Below, piece by piece: positions 22,946-30,738 of a stretch of 45,377 nucleotides of DNA (position 1 is its first letter; each line of letters starts with the position of its first letter). The stretch comes from Leptolyngbya sp. CCY15150 (lineage in GTDB: Bacteria; Cyanobacteriota; Cyanobacteriia; RECH01). The position numbers and the translations under genes are program-made. Under the pieces are notes generated by a model. That model saw only the letters and a program-made list of their open reading frames with translations, ran no database searches and was not told the origin of the DNA. The stretch is taken from positions 1 to 45,377 of the forward strand of contig NZ_JACSWB010000297.1 of NCBI RefSeq assembly GCF_016888135.1, written 5' to 3'.

Positions 22946-24013
22946 ATGACTGCCTATCCATCTCATCAGTCTTTAGACGCGCTTCAAGCAGAAATTAACA
23001 CTCTTCTCACCCAGCTTCCTGACCTTGACCATGGGGAGCTCATTCAGCGCGCCCTCATGACCCTAGTTCGTATGGCTGAGGTGGAAGCCGATCGCCTCGA
23101 TTGGAAAATCTTAAACTCCTCGCTGCAAGACATGGAGCGAGCCTTTCGGGTGTTCTACCTGTATCGTCATGTGCGTAAAATCGCCATTTTTGGTTCGGCC
23201 CGCATGAGCCCGGAGACGGCGGAATACCAAATGGCGGCAGCCTTTGCCCACCAAATCACCCAGCAGGGCTTCATGGTGATGACGGGCGGCGGCGGCGGAA
23301 TTATGCAGGCCGGCAACGAAGGCGCAACGGCGGCAAAGTCCTTTGGGCTGAATATTCAACTGCCCTTTGAGCAAACCTCCAATCCTTTTATTGAAGGTGA
23401 TGCCAAGCTGATTAATTTCAAGTACTTTTTTACGCGCAAGCTATTTTTCCTGCGGGAAACCGATGCGGTTGCCCTTTTTCCAGGTGGATTTGGCACCCAG
23501 GATGAAGCCTTTGAATGTCTCACCCTGATGCAAACCGGAAAATCTCCCTTAATTCCCGTTGTCCTAGTCGATGAGCCAGGACGGGGCTACTGGAAAAGTT
23601 GGGATGCCCACATTCGAGAGCACCTACTGAAAACCAACCTGATTAGCCCCGATGATCTCAGCCTGTACACGATCACCGACAATATCGACGTGGCCTGTGA
23701 CGTGATCATGAGCTTCTATCAGGTCTACCACTCCAGCCGCTACGTGAGCGATCGCTTAGTCATCCGCTTGAAGTCTGAGCTATCGGATGCGGCTCTTGAG
23801 GAACTAAATGAAACATTCCACGATATCTTAGTCCAAGGGCGGATTGAGAGAAGCCCGGCCGTGGTGTCGGAGCCCAACCCCGAACTAGACGGACTTCCCC
23901 GTTTGGTCATGCACTTCAATCAGCGAGATCTTGGACGGCTTTACCAACTCATTTGCGCTATTAATCGATTGGGTGCGCCCACCATCGCTGATGCACATCC
24001 TGAGAAAAAGTAG
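22946..24013 (+). CDS. LOG family protein (long cyanobacterial form)
   Basis: 355 residues, longer than the 180-200 of plant-type LOG. The nucleotide-binding Rossmann core has IAIFGSARMSPE (about 71-82), MVMTGGGGGIMQAGNEGA (about 110-127) and the catalytic PGGFGTQDEAFE (about 178-189), which is the PGGxGTxxE motif of LOG phosphoribohydrolases. Such enzymes remove ribose-5'-phosphate from nucleoside monophosphates, releasing free bases. An extra N-terminal helical region (1-65) and a C-terminal domain (about 265-355) are added. Cytokinin activation is only one possible role. AGGA lies 7 nt before the ATG. The Anbu gene follows 144 nt downstream. Confidence 0.85.
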   Translation: MTAYPSHQSLDALQAEINTLLTQLPDLDHGELIQRALMTLVRMAEVEADRLDWKILNSSLQDMERAFRVFYLYRHVRKIAIFGSARMSPETAEYQMAAAFAHQITQQGFMVMTGGGGGIMQAGNEGATAAKSFGLNIQLPFEQTSNPFIEGDAKLINFKYFFTRKLFFLRETDAVALFPGGFGTQDEAFECLTLMQTGKSPLIPVVLVDEPGRGYWKSWDAHIREHLLKTNLISPDDLSLYTITDNIDVACDVIMSFYQVYHSSRYVSDRLVIRLKSELSDAALEELNETFHDILVQGRIERSPAVVSEPNPELDGLPRLVMHFNQRDLGRLYQLICAINRLGAPTIADAHPEKK

Positions 24014-24157
24014 CGCCGCGATCTCTGCGAATGCATGAGCCATTCCCAACGACCTTACACAGGGTTGAGATACGACGTTGAGGTGCGTCCATCCGTGATG
24101 GGGCAGGCTCAACCTCTCAGGCGATCGCCAGATTTATGCCAACTGTTTTGAGCTGCT

Positions 24158-24928
24158 ATGACCTATTGTCTTGGTATTGTGACGCGCTACGGATTGGTGC
24201 TAGCGGCCGACTCTCGCACCAATGCAGGAGTGGACTATATTTCCACCTACCAAAAGCTCTTTGACTTTTCGGTGCCCGGTCAACGGGTGATTATGCTGTG
24301 TACCGCCGGCAACCTGTCGATGACCCAGAGTGTTCTCTACTCCATCGAGCAGGACCTGAAAAGCGACGAACTAGAAAATCTCCATACGCTGCCGACGCTG
24401 TATGAAATTGCGCGCTATTTGGGTGACAAAATTCGCCAAGTGCAGGAGCGCGATCGCCCCTGGCTGGAAAAAGACGGCATTGATTTCCGCTGTAGCTTTT
24501 TGCTAGCAGGGCAAATTTTGGGCCATCGCCCCAGCCTCTATCTGGTGTATACCCAAGGGAATTTCATCGAAGCCACCCCCGAAACGCCCTTCTTGCAAAT
24601 CGGCGAAACCAAGTATGGCAAGCCCATCCTAGACCGCACCATCACCTTTGAGACCCCTCTCGACGCGGTCGCCAAATGTGTCTTGCTGTCCATCGACTCC
24701 ACCATGAAGTCCAACATCTCGGTGGGGCCACCCATTAACCTGATGATGTACGAGACCGACAGCTTTGTCGTCCAAAACCAGCTCAAACTAAGAGTGGGGG
24801 ATCCCTATTTGGCAAAAATCCGTCGGCTATGGGAAGTGTCGGTACGGCAGGCCTTTGAGCAAATGCCCGATGTGGAATGGCAGCATTACCTCAACGAGGA
24901 TGCCCACGAAGAGGTTTTTACGGACTAA
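24158..24928 (+). CDS. anbu: Anbu, bacterial proteasome-like peptidase
   Basis: 256 residues; an N-terminal-nucleophile hydrolase of the proteasome beta-subunit type (COG3484). After removal of Met1, Thr becomes residue 1 (MTYCLGIVTRYGLVLAADSR). Asp17 and a Lys at position 32 of the mature chain occupy the positions of the proteasomal catalytic triad (Thr1, Asp17, Lys33). GNLSMTQSVLY and the conserved C-terminal half match the Anbu lineage rather than HslV. Anbu assembles into a helical or ring complex in other bacteria, and its substrates are largely unknown. The usual neighbours (ATP-grasp, alpha-E/DUF403 and transglutaminase genes) are absent here. Confidence 0.88.
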   Translation: MTYCLGIVTRYGLVLAADSRTNAGVDYISTYQKLFDFSVPGQRVIMLCTAGNLSMTQSVLYSIEQDLKSDELENLHTLPTLYEIARYLGDKIRQVQERDRPWLEKDGIDFRCSFLLAGQILGHRPSLYLVYTQGNFIEATPETPFLQIGETKYGKPILDRTITFETPLDAVAKCVLLSIDSTMKSNISVGPPINLMMYETDSFVVQNQLKLRVGDPYLAKIRRLWEVSVRQAFEQMPDVEWQHYLNEDAHEEVFTD

Positions 24929-24958
24929 CCGTATCCCGGCGATCGCCCCACTGTCTCA

Positions 24959-25002
24959 ATTCAAACTCGATTCAAACTCTATTCAGACTCTATTCAAACG
25001 AC
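24959..25002. repeat. 11-bp tandem repeat, four copies
   Basis: ATTCAAACTCG, ATTCAAACTCT, ATTCAGACTCT and ATTCAAACGAC are contiguous. The array lies between the Anbu stop and the convergent TPR gene and runs into the last codons of that gene, so it encodes part of its C-terminus or stop. Confidence 0.8.
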
Positions 25003-25859
25003 CTCCCGGTCAAGCTAGAAATAGCTCGACGGATCTCCGGCAAGGCTAAGAACACCTGAGTATCTTCGAGCAGGCGATCGCCCCATAGGTTGAGACGCAA
25101 GAAGTCTAGCTCTGCATAGCGTTGATCGAGGCGCAGGGCAGCTTCTCCCAATCGCAACCCTTCAACTTCTTGCCCTTGCTGATATAAGGCCACCGCGATC
25201 GCCAGTTGAGGTTCGGCTTGCTGGTCATCAATCTCCAACGTAGCCTGCCAATAATCAAGGGCTCCCTGCACATCACCCTGCTCATAGAGCACCAGGCCAA
25301 TGTTATTCACGGCGGGCCAAAAGGTTTCATCGAGAGCGATCGCTTTTTCATACTCAGCGATCGCTTCTTCATAGCGCTCAGCCATGTAGTAGGCGTTGCC
25401 CAAGTCAAATAGGGCTCCCGGCACCTCTGGTTCAATGCTTAGCCCAGCCTGTAGATAGGTAATGGCTTGGCTGTATCGCTCTTGCTGGATATAGGCAGAT
25501 CCTAGCGAAAACAAAATACCAGGATTGGCAGGCTCAATGGCTCGCGCCTGCTGTAGAGCATTGATACTGTTGTCGATGTCTTCTACTTGCCGGTACAGAT
25601 TACCCAGCAGGGCCCACACCTGAGCATTATCAGGCACGAGTTGGGTGGCGAGTTGGGCGCGGGGCAAGGCCAGGTCATACTGCTGAAACTGAGCCAATTG
25701 GGCCGCTTCTTGTGCAAGACCTAGCCCTTGGTTTTCTAGATAGTCAGCATCCAAGGTCAAAATATGCGGTGCTAGGGCTTGGCCATGGGCCGGCAGCACC
25801 GCACCCCATAACCCCAGGGTCAACAGCATTGGAACAAGAGAGGAAATACGCTTTGGCAC
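24990..25859 (-). CDS. Exported TPR protein
   Basis: 289 residues. A signal peptide (about 1-27, cleaved near AHGQA) exports the protein to the periplasm. The rest is five to six tetratricopeptide repeats from about residue 45 to 250, including PDNAQVWALLGNLYRQVEDI, PANPGILFSLGSAYIQQERY, PEVPGALFDLGNAYYMAERY and the next copies. TPRs form a superhelical scaffold for protein binding. The partner is unknown, and no enzymatic domain is fused. The start is GTG without a clear ribosome-binding site; an ATG ten codons later is an alternative. Its 3' end overlaps an 11-bp repeat array. Confidence 0.82.
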   Translation of the reverse strand: MPKRISSLVPMLLTLGLWGAVLPAHGQALAPHILTLDADYLENQGLGLAQEAAQLAQFQQYDLALPRAQLATQLVPDNAQVWALLGNLYRQVEDIDNSINALQQARAIEPANPGILFSLGSAYIQQERYSQAITYLQAGLSIEPEVPGALFDLGNAYYMAERYEEAIAEYEKAIALDETFWPAVNNIGLVLYEQGDVQGALDYWQATLEIDDQQAEPQLAIAVALYQQGQEVEGLRLGEAALRLDQRYAELDFLRLNLWGDRLLEDTQVFLALPEIRRAISSLTGRSFE

Positions 25860-25922
25860 AGGTCTATTAAGCTACAGGACGAAAACAACGAGGAACAGCG
25901 GGTTAGAGCCCACAGGGTAGCG

Positions 25923-25936
25923 CCATCCATGGATGG
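25923..25936. other. 14-bp perfect palindrome
   Basis: CCATCCATGGATGG lies upstream of the leftward TPR gene, 64-77 bases from its start. It could be an operator; no regulator is assigned. Confidence 0.35.
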
Positions 25937-26050
25937 GAGCGGCGATCGCTGACGATCGTTGACCAATCAGCCTGATGTTGAGACATCTGTCTTGAGCCAC
26001 CGGCATATCAGCCCCTAACAGTTTAATCGCTACCAGAATCATCCTGACAG

Positions 26051-26100
26051 AAAAAATGGCGATCGACCAGCTATCCCCAACCTACAGAGTCGTCGATCGC
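26051..26100 (-). terminator. Rho-independent terminator of the phospholipase-D-like gene
   Basis: On the minus strand, GCGATCGAC pairs perfectly with GTCGATCGC across a 24-nt loop and is followed by CA and six T residues. The stem is made from HIP1-related sequence. It begins 27 nt after the stop codon. Confidence 0.7.
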
Positions 26101-26126
26101 TTGCTGATTGTTTCCCACCTGGCATC

Positions 26127-27605
26127 TTAGCCCTCGCAGCGGGCGGCTTGCTCCTGCACTCGCTGCTGTAGCCAGTCGGGAATGCCTAGGGTAGCCTCTG
26201 CATAGAGCTGTTCAAACTCTCGCTGAAAATGGGCTGCCACCGTTGGATTGTCGATGACCAGCAAATTTTCATCGTTGCTTTCATTGGCCGTGAGAGACCA
26301 GTTTTGGGATCCGGTCACCACGATGCGATCGTCAACCAAGCCAAATTTATGGTGCAGCACATCACCATCGGCCAAGAGCGGTATCCCCACTGTGGTGAGC
26401 GGCGATGCCCAGGGACGGTTCCCCTCTCCATAGCGGCATTGCTGGTTAGGTAGCGCCAGCCCCAGCAGATCTAGCCCTTCGCTATAGTCGCGATACATAA
26501 AGCCTGGATCGATCAAGACGCGGATCTGAACACCTTGGCGATGTTGGGGTTCCAGGAGATTGCTCAGATTTTGGTCGGAAAAGACGAAGAGGGCCATGTC
26601 GATCGAACGCTGAGCTGTACTCAACGTGCGTCCAATCAACCCATTCACACTACGACTCCAGTCTTGAGACGACGATGTGGGGGAAAACTGTACCGTCACC
26701 TGGCTGCTGCCAACGGTCACTGTCTGGGGCGATCGCAGCGGTTTTTGTAGACCAAAGCGGCTATCGGGCTGCCCGCCGGGCCCATCGCCCCACATCAGGT
26801 CAAACTCTTCGGTATACAAACGCGCCAAGTCAGGGCTGGCGATCGCCACCAGATGATTCACATTACCCCGACTGTCGGGATTGAACGAGTCGCCATGGGT
26901 GCCGCTGGTGGTGAAGTTTGCCGATCCTGACACCACAAGTTGTCGATCCACCACCACAAACTTGTGGTGCATTAAGCTGCTGCCCTTGGATCCATCCGCC
27001 GTGTCGTCGATCCAGGGAATTTGCGCCGCTTGGATCATGACAAGGGCATCCCGTTCCAGAGCTTCAGCCTCAGAGACGCGACCATCGCTATCCAAATCAG
27101 CTAGGGCCAAAAACTCCTGGTACTTACCGCGATCGCGACTATCGAGCGCTTGCACCTCCGCTGACGAGAGGTCACTCCAAGGACGACTGTAGCTATTTTC
27201 CAACACCACCCGCACCTGCACCCCCGCCCGCTGCCGCTCCACCAAGGCTTGGGCCACCCCCGGCAGACGCAGTTCTTGAATGGCCACATCTACTGTGGAC
27301 TGAGCAGAAGCGATCGCCTCTATCAACACCTGTTCTAGGTCATCCCCCAAGCGCAGTTGCTGGCGATAGGGGTCGGTGTAGGATGCGGCTTGGGAATAGT
27401 TGAAATACACCTGAATATTCGGATCTTGAGGTAAGGGCTCAAGGAGCGGCAGGGACTCGGACGACGACTCTGGATTGAGACCTGGGGACAGTTGCCATCG
27501 GGCTAAACCAATGACCACAACCAGCGCTAGGCTAGCCAACAGCCCTAGACGAATCCACTTCGATAATGACCTGTTAGATGATGCTTTAGATGATGAGCGA
27601 TGCAC
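26127..27605 (-). CDS. Phospholipase-D-fold protein with inserted EF-hand
   Basis: 492 residues. An N-terminal transmembrane anchor (about 17-37) is followed by two phospholipase D-type domains. The first catalytic motif is H213-x-K215-x4-D220 (LMHHKFVVVD, then GSANFT). The second is H418-x-K420-x4-D425 (VLHHKFGLVD, then GSQNWS). Both HxKxxxxD motifs are complete, so the enzyme should be active as a phosphodiesterase, on phospholipid or nucleic acid. Inside the first domain lies a canonical EF-hand loop, D170-LDSDGRVSEA-E181, with Asp at positions 1, 3 and 5 and Glu at 12. This suggests calcium control. The start is GTG. The gene is monocistronic with its own terminator. Confidence 0.85.
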   Translation of the reverse strand: MHRSSSKASSNRSLSKWIRLGLLASLALVVVIGLARWQLSPGLNPESSSESLPLLEPLPQDPNIQVYFNYSQAASYTDPYRQQLRLGDDLEQVLIEAIASAQSTVDVAIQELRLPGVAQALVERQRAGVQVRVVLENSYSRPWSDLSSAEVQALDSRDRGKYQEFLALADLDSDGRVSEAEALERDALVMIQAAQIPWIDDTADGSKGSSLMHHKFVVVDRQLVVSGSANFTTSGTHGDSFNPDSRGNVNHLVAIASPDLARLYTEEFDLMWGDGPGGQPDSRFGLQKPLRSPQTVTVGSSQVTVQFSPTSSSQDWSRSVNGLIGRTLSTAQRSIDMALFVFSDQNLSNLLEPQHRQGVQIRVLIDPGFMYRDYSEGLDLLGLALPNQQCRYGEGNRPWASPLTTVGIPLLADGDVLHHKFGLVDDRIVVTGSQNWSLTANESNDENLLVIDNPTVAAHFQREFEQLYAEATLGIPDWLQQRVQEQAARCEG

Positions 27606-27966
27606 GGCTGATGAGGGAGGGTAAAGGACTGGGGAGGAGCTAGGCGCGGAGACTCGCCATGGATCAACAGGCCAGGAGGCTGCCCAAGATCGATGCCCCT
27701 AGAGCATCCCTAGCGTGACCTAGACGATCCAGCGATCGCATCCGAGGAATCTAGGAACCTGGCCAAGACTGTTTTGTCCAGGAACTGCTATCTAGACCCT
27801 TCGCCCTACTCCAGCCCTAGCTGAACGCTGGCGGAGCGCTACCAACGGGAGCAATGTTGCTATGATGCTCATAGCGGTCAAGCGCACTAAGAAATCTCGC
27901 CCCTACCAGCGATCGGGTTGAGAGGATATCAAATGCTGGAGATGCAGGAACGGTTAGCCAAGCGCG
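27606..27966. other. Divergent promoter region, PLD gene / cysteine desulfurase gene
   Basis: 361 bases without a supported gene. Besides one HIP1-like site near 27733 it holds a 17-base palindrome (27859-27875). A short open frame starting at 27933 (ATGCTGGAG) runs into the desulfurase gene out of frame and is not supported. Confidence 0.5.
27859..27875. promoter_or_regulatory. Palindrome upstream of the cysteine desulfurase gene
   Basis: GCTATGA-TGC-TCATAGC, 7-bp perfect arms, lies 92-108 bases before the start. Its size and place fit an operator. It does not match the SufR-type CAAC-N6-GTTG motif I know. Confidence 0.35.
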
Positions 27967-29133
27967 ATGCAAATTTACCTAGACTACAGTGCAACCACGC
28001 CCACCCGCCCAGAAGCGATCGCCCGTATGCAGCAGGTGTTCGCGGAAGAATGGGGTAATCCGTCTAGTTTGCACCAGTGGGGCAATCGATCGGCGACCGT
28101 CTTAGAACAGGCTCGGGTGCAGGTGGCTGAGCTGCTAAATGCCGTACCCGATGCCATAGCCTTTACCTCCGGCGGCACGGAGTCTAACAATATGGTGATC
28201 ATGGGCGTGGCCCGCCACTATGCCACCCCTCGCCATATGATCATCTCCAGCGTCGAGCATTCTGCCATCAGCGAACCGGTGCGGCTGTTGGAGCAATGGG
28301 GTTGGCGAGTGACGCGCCTGCCGGTGAATGCCCAAGGACGGGTGAATGGGCTTGATCTACAAGCTGCCCTGCGATCCGATACGGTGCTGGTGTCGATCAT
28401 CTACGGACAGAGTGAAGTGGGCACGCTGCAGCCCATTGAAGAGATCGGCAAGATTGTGCAGCGCCATGGGGCCCTGTTCCACACCGACGCTGTCCAAGTA
28501 GCCGGCCGCTTGCCCATCGATGTGCGATCGCTGCCTGTCGATCTCCTCTCTCTTTCTAGCCACAAACTCTACGGCCCTCAAGGCGTGGGCGCGCTCTATG
28601 TGCGGACGGGCGTTGATCTTGTGCCGCTGTTGGGTGGGGGTGGGCAAGAGTCGCAGCGGCGATCGGGTACCCAGGCCGTAGCGGCGATCGCTGGCTTTGG
28701 GGTGGCTGCCCACCTAGCCCGCGAGGAAATGGCTAGCGAAACACCACGGTTGATTCAACTACGCGATCGCTTGTTTGACTATTTAGCCGACGTACCGCAC
28801 CTCGCTCCCACGGGCGATCGCCTGCACCGCCTACCCCACCACGTCAGCTTCTACCTACCCCAAACCGATGGCGATACGCTGACGGGTAAAACCCTGGTGC
28901 GGCAGATGAACTATGCCGGAATTGGCATCAGTGCTGGCTCGGCTTGTCATAGCGGTCAACTGTCTCCCAGCCCCATTCTGACGGCCATGGGCTACAGCGA
29001 TCGCCATGCCAAAAGCGGCATTCGCCTTACCCTAGGCCGATTAACCACCGAAGCCGATGTGGATTGGACGGCGCTGGTGCTGCGACAACTGCTCTACCGC
29101 CTAGCCCCCACCCCCGCCTTATCCGGCTGCTAA
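27967..29133 (+). CDS. NifS/IscS-type cysteine desulfurase
   Basis: 388 residues; a fold-type I PLP enzyme that takes sulfur from L-cysteine for Fe-S clusters and other thio-cofactors. It shows LDYSATTPTRPEA, TSGGTESNN (PLP phosphate contact), SVEHSAISEP with the stacking His, HTDAVQVAGR, and the PLP lysine in SLSSHKLYGPQG. The persulfide Cys lies in AGSACHSGQLSPSP, on the longer loop typical of class I (IscS/NifS) enzymes. The usual NNE-x-G-T block reads GQSEVGT here, which I have seen in cyanobacterial paralogues. No scaffold gene is adjacent. No clear ribosome-binding site precedes the ATG. Confidence 0.92.
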   Translation: MQIYLDYSATTPTRPEAIARMQQVFAEEWGNPSSLHQWGNRSATVLEQARVQVAELLNAVPDAIAFTSGGTESNNMVIMGVARHYATPRHMIISSVEHSAISEPVRLLEQWGWRVTRLPVNAQGRVNGLDLQAALRSDTVLVSIIYGQSEVGTLQPIEEIGKIVQRHGALFHTDAVQVAGRLPIDVRSLPVDLLSLSSHKLYGPQGVGALYVRTGVDLVPLLGGGGQESQRRSGTQAVAAIAGFGVAAHLAREEMASETPRLIQLRDRLFDYLADVPHLAPTGDRLHRLPHHVSFYLPQTDGDTLTGKTLVRQMNYAGIGISAGSACHSGQLSPSPILTAMGYSDRHAKSGIRLTLGRLTTEADVDWTALVLRQLLYRLAPTPALSGC

Positions 29134-29145
29134 TCTGCCTCACCA

Positions 29146-29160
29146 CGAACGTTCGAACGT
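29146..29160. other. Overlapping double palindrome between convergent genes
   Basis: CGAACGTTCG and ACGTTCGAACGT overlap within 15 bases, 13 nt after the desulfurase stop. It may contribute to 3'-end formation. No U-run is present. Confidence 0.3.
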
Positions 29161-29208
29161 CTACCAGGGTTTCTGATGCCTTCACCCCTGGGATGCTAGC
29201 CGTAGCAC

Positions 29209-30738
29209 CTAGAACAACACAGACGAAACACCCAAGGACATGTTGGCTGTCTGATAGGCATTGCGACCCTTAGCCTTAGCTTCATACAGGGCGCGGTCGG
29301 CGACGGTAATCAGCGCTGTCGCTCCGTGGGTATCGGAGGGCACGAGGCTGGAAATGCCCAAACTCATGGTAATGATGGGAGCTGTGTTGGAATAGTCGTG
29401 ACGAATATGCAGGTTGGCGATCGCCTTCTGAATGGTTTGGGCGATATGCACCGCTCCTTCCCAGTCCGAATTGGGTAGAATTACGGCAAATTCTTCGCCA
29501 CCATAGCGAGCTGCCAAGTCGGCCGGTCGGCGAATGCTTTGGGTAATTGCCTGGGCAATTTGCTTGAGGCAGTCATCTCCGGCTTGATGGCCGTAGTGAT
29601 CGTTGTAAAGCTTGAAGTGATCCACATCGCACAAGATCAGCGATAGGGGCTGCTGTTCCCGTCGCGATCGCCGCCATTCCTGATCTAAGTATTCATCAAA
29701 GCGCCGCCGATTGGCTAATTGGGTCAATCCATCGAGGGAGACAAGACGCTGCAGTTCTAAATTCGCCCGTCGCAGCGCTTCTTCTGCCTGCTTTTGCTGA
29801 ATTAAGGTGCCCAACTGTAGCGCAACGGCGCTCACCACATCCAGCAGGCGTTGATCTAAGGCGCGATCAATCACGCTGTAAAATGCCAGCACGGCTAGGG
29901 AGCGATCGTGGAGCACCACCGGCACTGCAAACGCGGTTTTCAAATTTGCCTGATGGGCCGCAACACAGCGCACACAAGGCAATAAATCATGGCGATCAAG
30001 GCTGCTTTGCCATGCAGGCTGCTGGGTTTGCCAGACCCGCCCCACTAGCCCTTCTCCCTGTTGATACTGGGTATGCAAACTACAGTATTGAAACTGGTTC
30101 ATGTCTTGGGAGTCTAAGAGCAGATAGGGCTGGCGTAGGGTGAGAGCGTCTTCGGTGTCCCATTGCATCCAGGCTTCTCCATAGTCCCAGCCGATGGCAT
30201 CACAGACCTCTTGCAAGATGGCCCGCAGGGCCATGTCAATATCTGCGGCTTGGTTAGCTGCCTGAATGGTGGACAACAGGAGGCGGGTCTCAAGTTGCGA
30301 TCGCTCCAACTGCCGGTTGCGCTCTAGCAAAAGCTGCTGCTGCCGCTGAATCGTCAACTGCGCCTTGACGCGGGACAACACTTCCTGTTCTTGAAAGGGC
30401 TTGGTGATGTAGTCCACGGCACCCAGATCAAAGGCCTGCACCTTGTTTTGGGTGTGATCGAGGGCGCTGATGAAAATAACCGGGATATCCAGAGTCTTGG
30501 GATGGGCTTTGAGCTGGCGGCAGACCTCATAGCCATCCATCTCAGGCATGTTGATATCCAACAAGACTAAGTCTGGCGGTTCGATTTGAGATGCATGTAG
30601 CGCCATTCGCCCGCTAATACTCCGGCGAACTCGATACCCTTGCGATTCCAGCATCTTGGACAGCAGACGCAAATTTTCTGGGGTATCATCCACAATCAGA
30701 ATATCGCTCGATGGCAGGGCCAAGGATGATTGAGCCAT
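29209..30738 (-). CDS. Response regulator diguanylate cyclase (REC-GAF-GGDEF)
   Basis: 509 residues. REC (about 12-128) has phospho-acceptor Asp61 (LLDINMPEMDG) and LVAEDD-equivalent acids in IVDDTPEN. A coiled linker and a GAF domain (about 165-325) follow. The C-terminal cyclase has an intact active site G413-GEEF and the upstream inhibitory RxxD site R404-PAD, five residues before it, so product feedback by c-di-GMP is expected. It should make c-di-GMP from two GTP when phosphorylated. Its ATG directly abuts the stop of the phytochrome gene, and the GGAGG in that gene's last codons serves as ribosome-binding site. The two are therefore translationally coupled, and the phytochrome is its likely input. 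Confidence 0.93.
   Translation of the reverse strand: MAQSSLALPSSDILIVDDTPENLRLLSKMLESQGYRVRRSISGRMALHASQIEPPDLVLLDINMPEMDGYEVCRQLKAHPKTLDIPVIFISALDHTQNKVQAFDLGAVDYITKPFQEQEVLSRVKAQLTIQRQQQLLLERNRQLERSQLETRLLLSTIQAANQAADIDMALRAILQEVCDAIGWDYGEAWMQWDTEDALTLRQPYLLLDSQDMNQFQYCSLHTQYQQGEGLVGRVWQTQQPAWQSSLDRHDLLPCVRCVAAHQANLKTAFAVPVVLHDRSLAVLAFYSVIDRALDQRLLDVVSAVALQLGTLIQQKQAEEALRRANLELQRLVSLDGLTQLANRRRFDEYLDQEWRRSRREQQPLSLILCDVDHFKLYNDHYGHQAGDDCLKQIAQAITQSIRRPADLAARYGGEEFAVILPNSDWEGAVHIAQTIQKAIANLHIRHDYSNTAPIITMSLGISSLVPSDTHGATALITVADRALYEAKAKGRNAYQTANMSLGVSSVLF

Noticed and set aside
27933-27966. ATGCTGGAGATG start just before the desulfurase gene
   Set aside because: It is out of frame with the desulfurase and the short reading frame has no support; the conserved protein begins at 27967.
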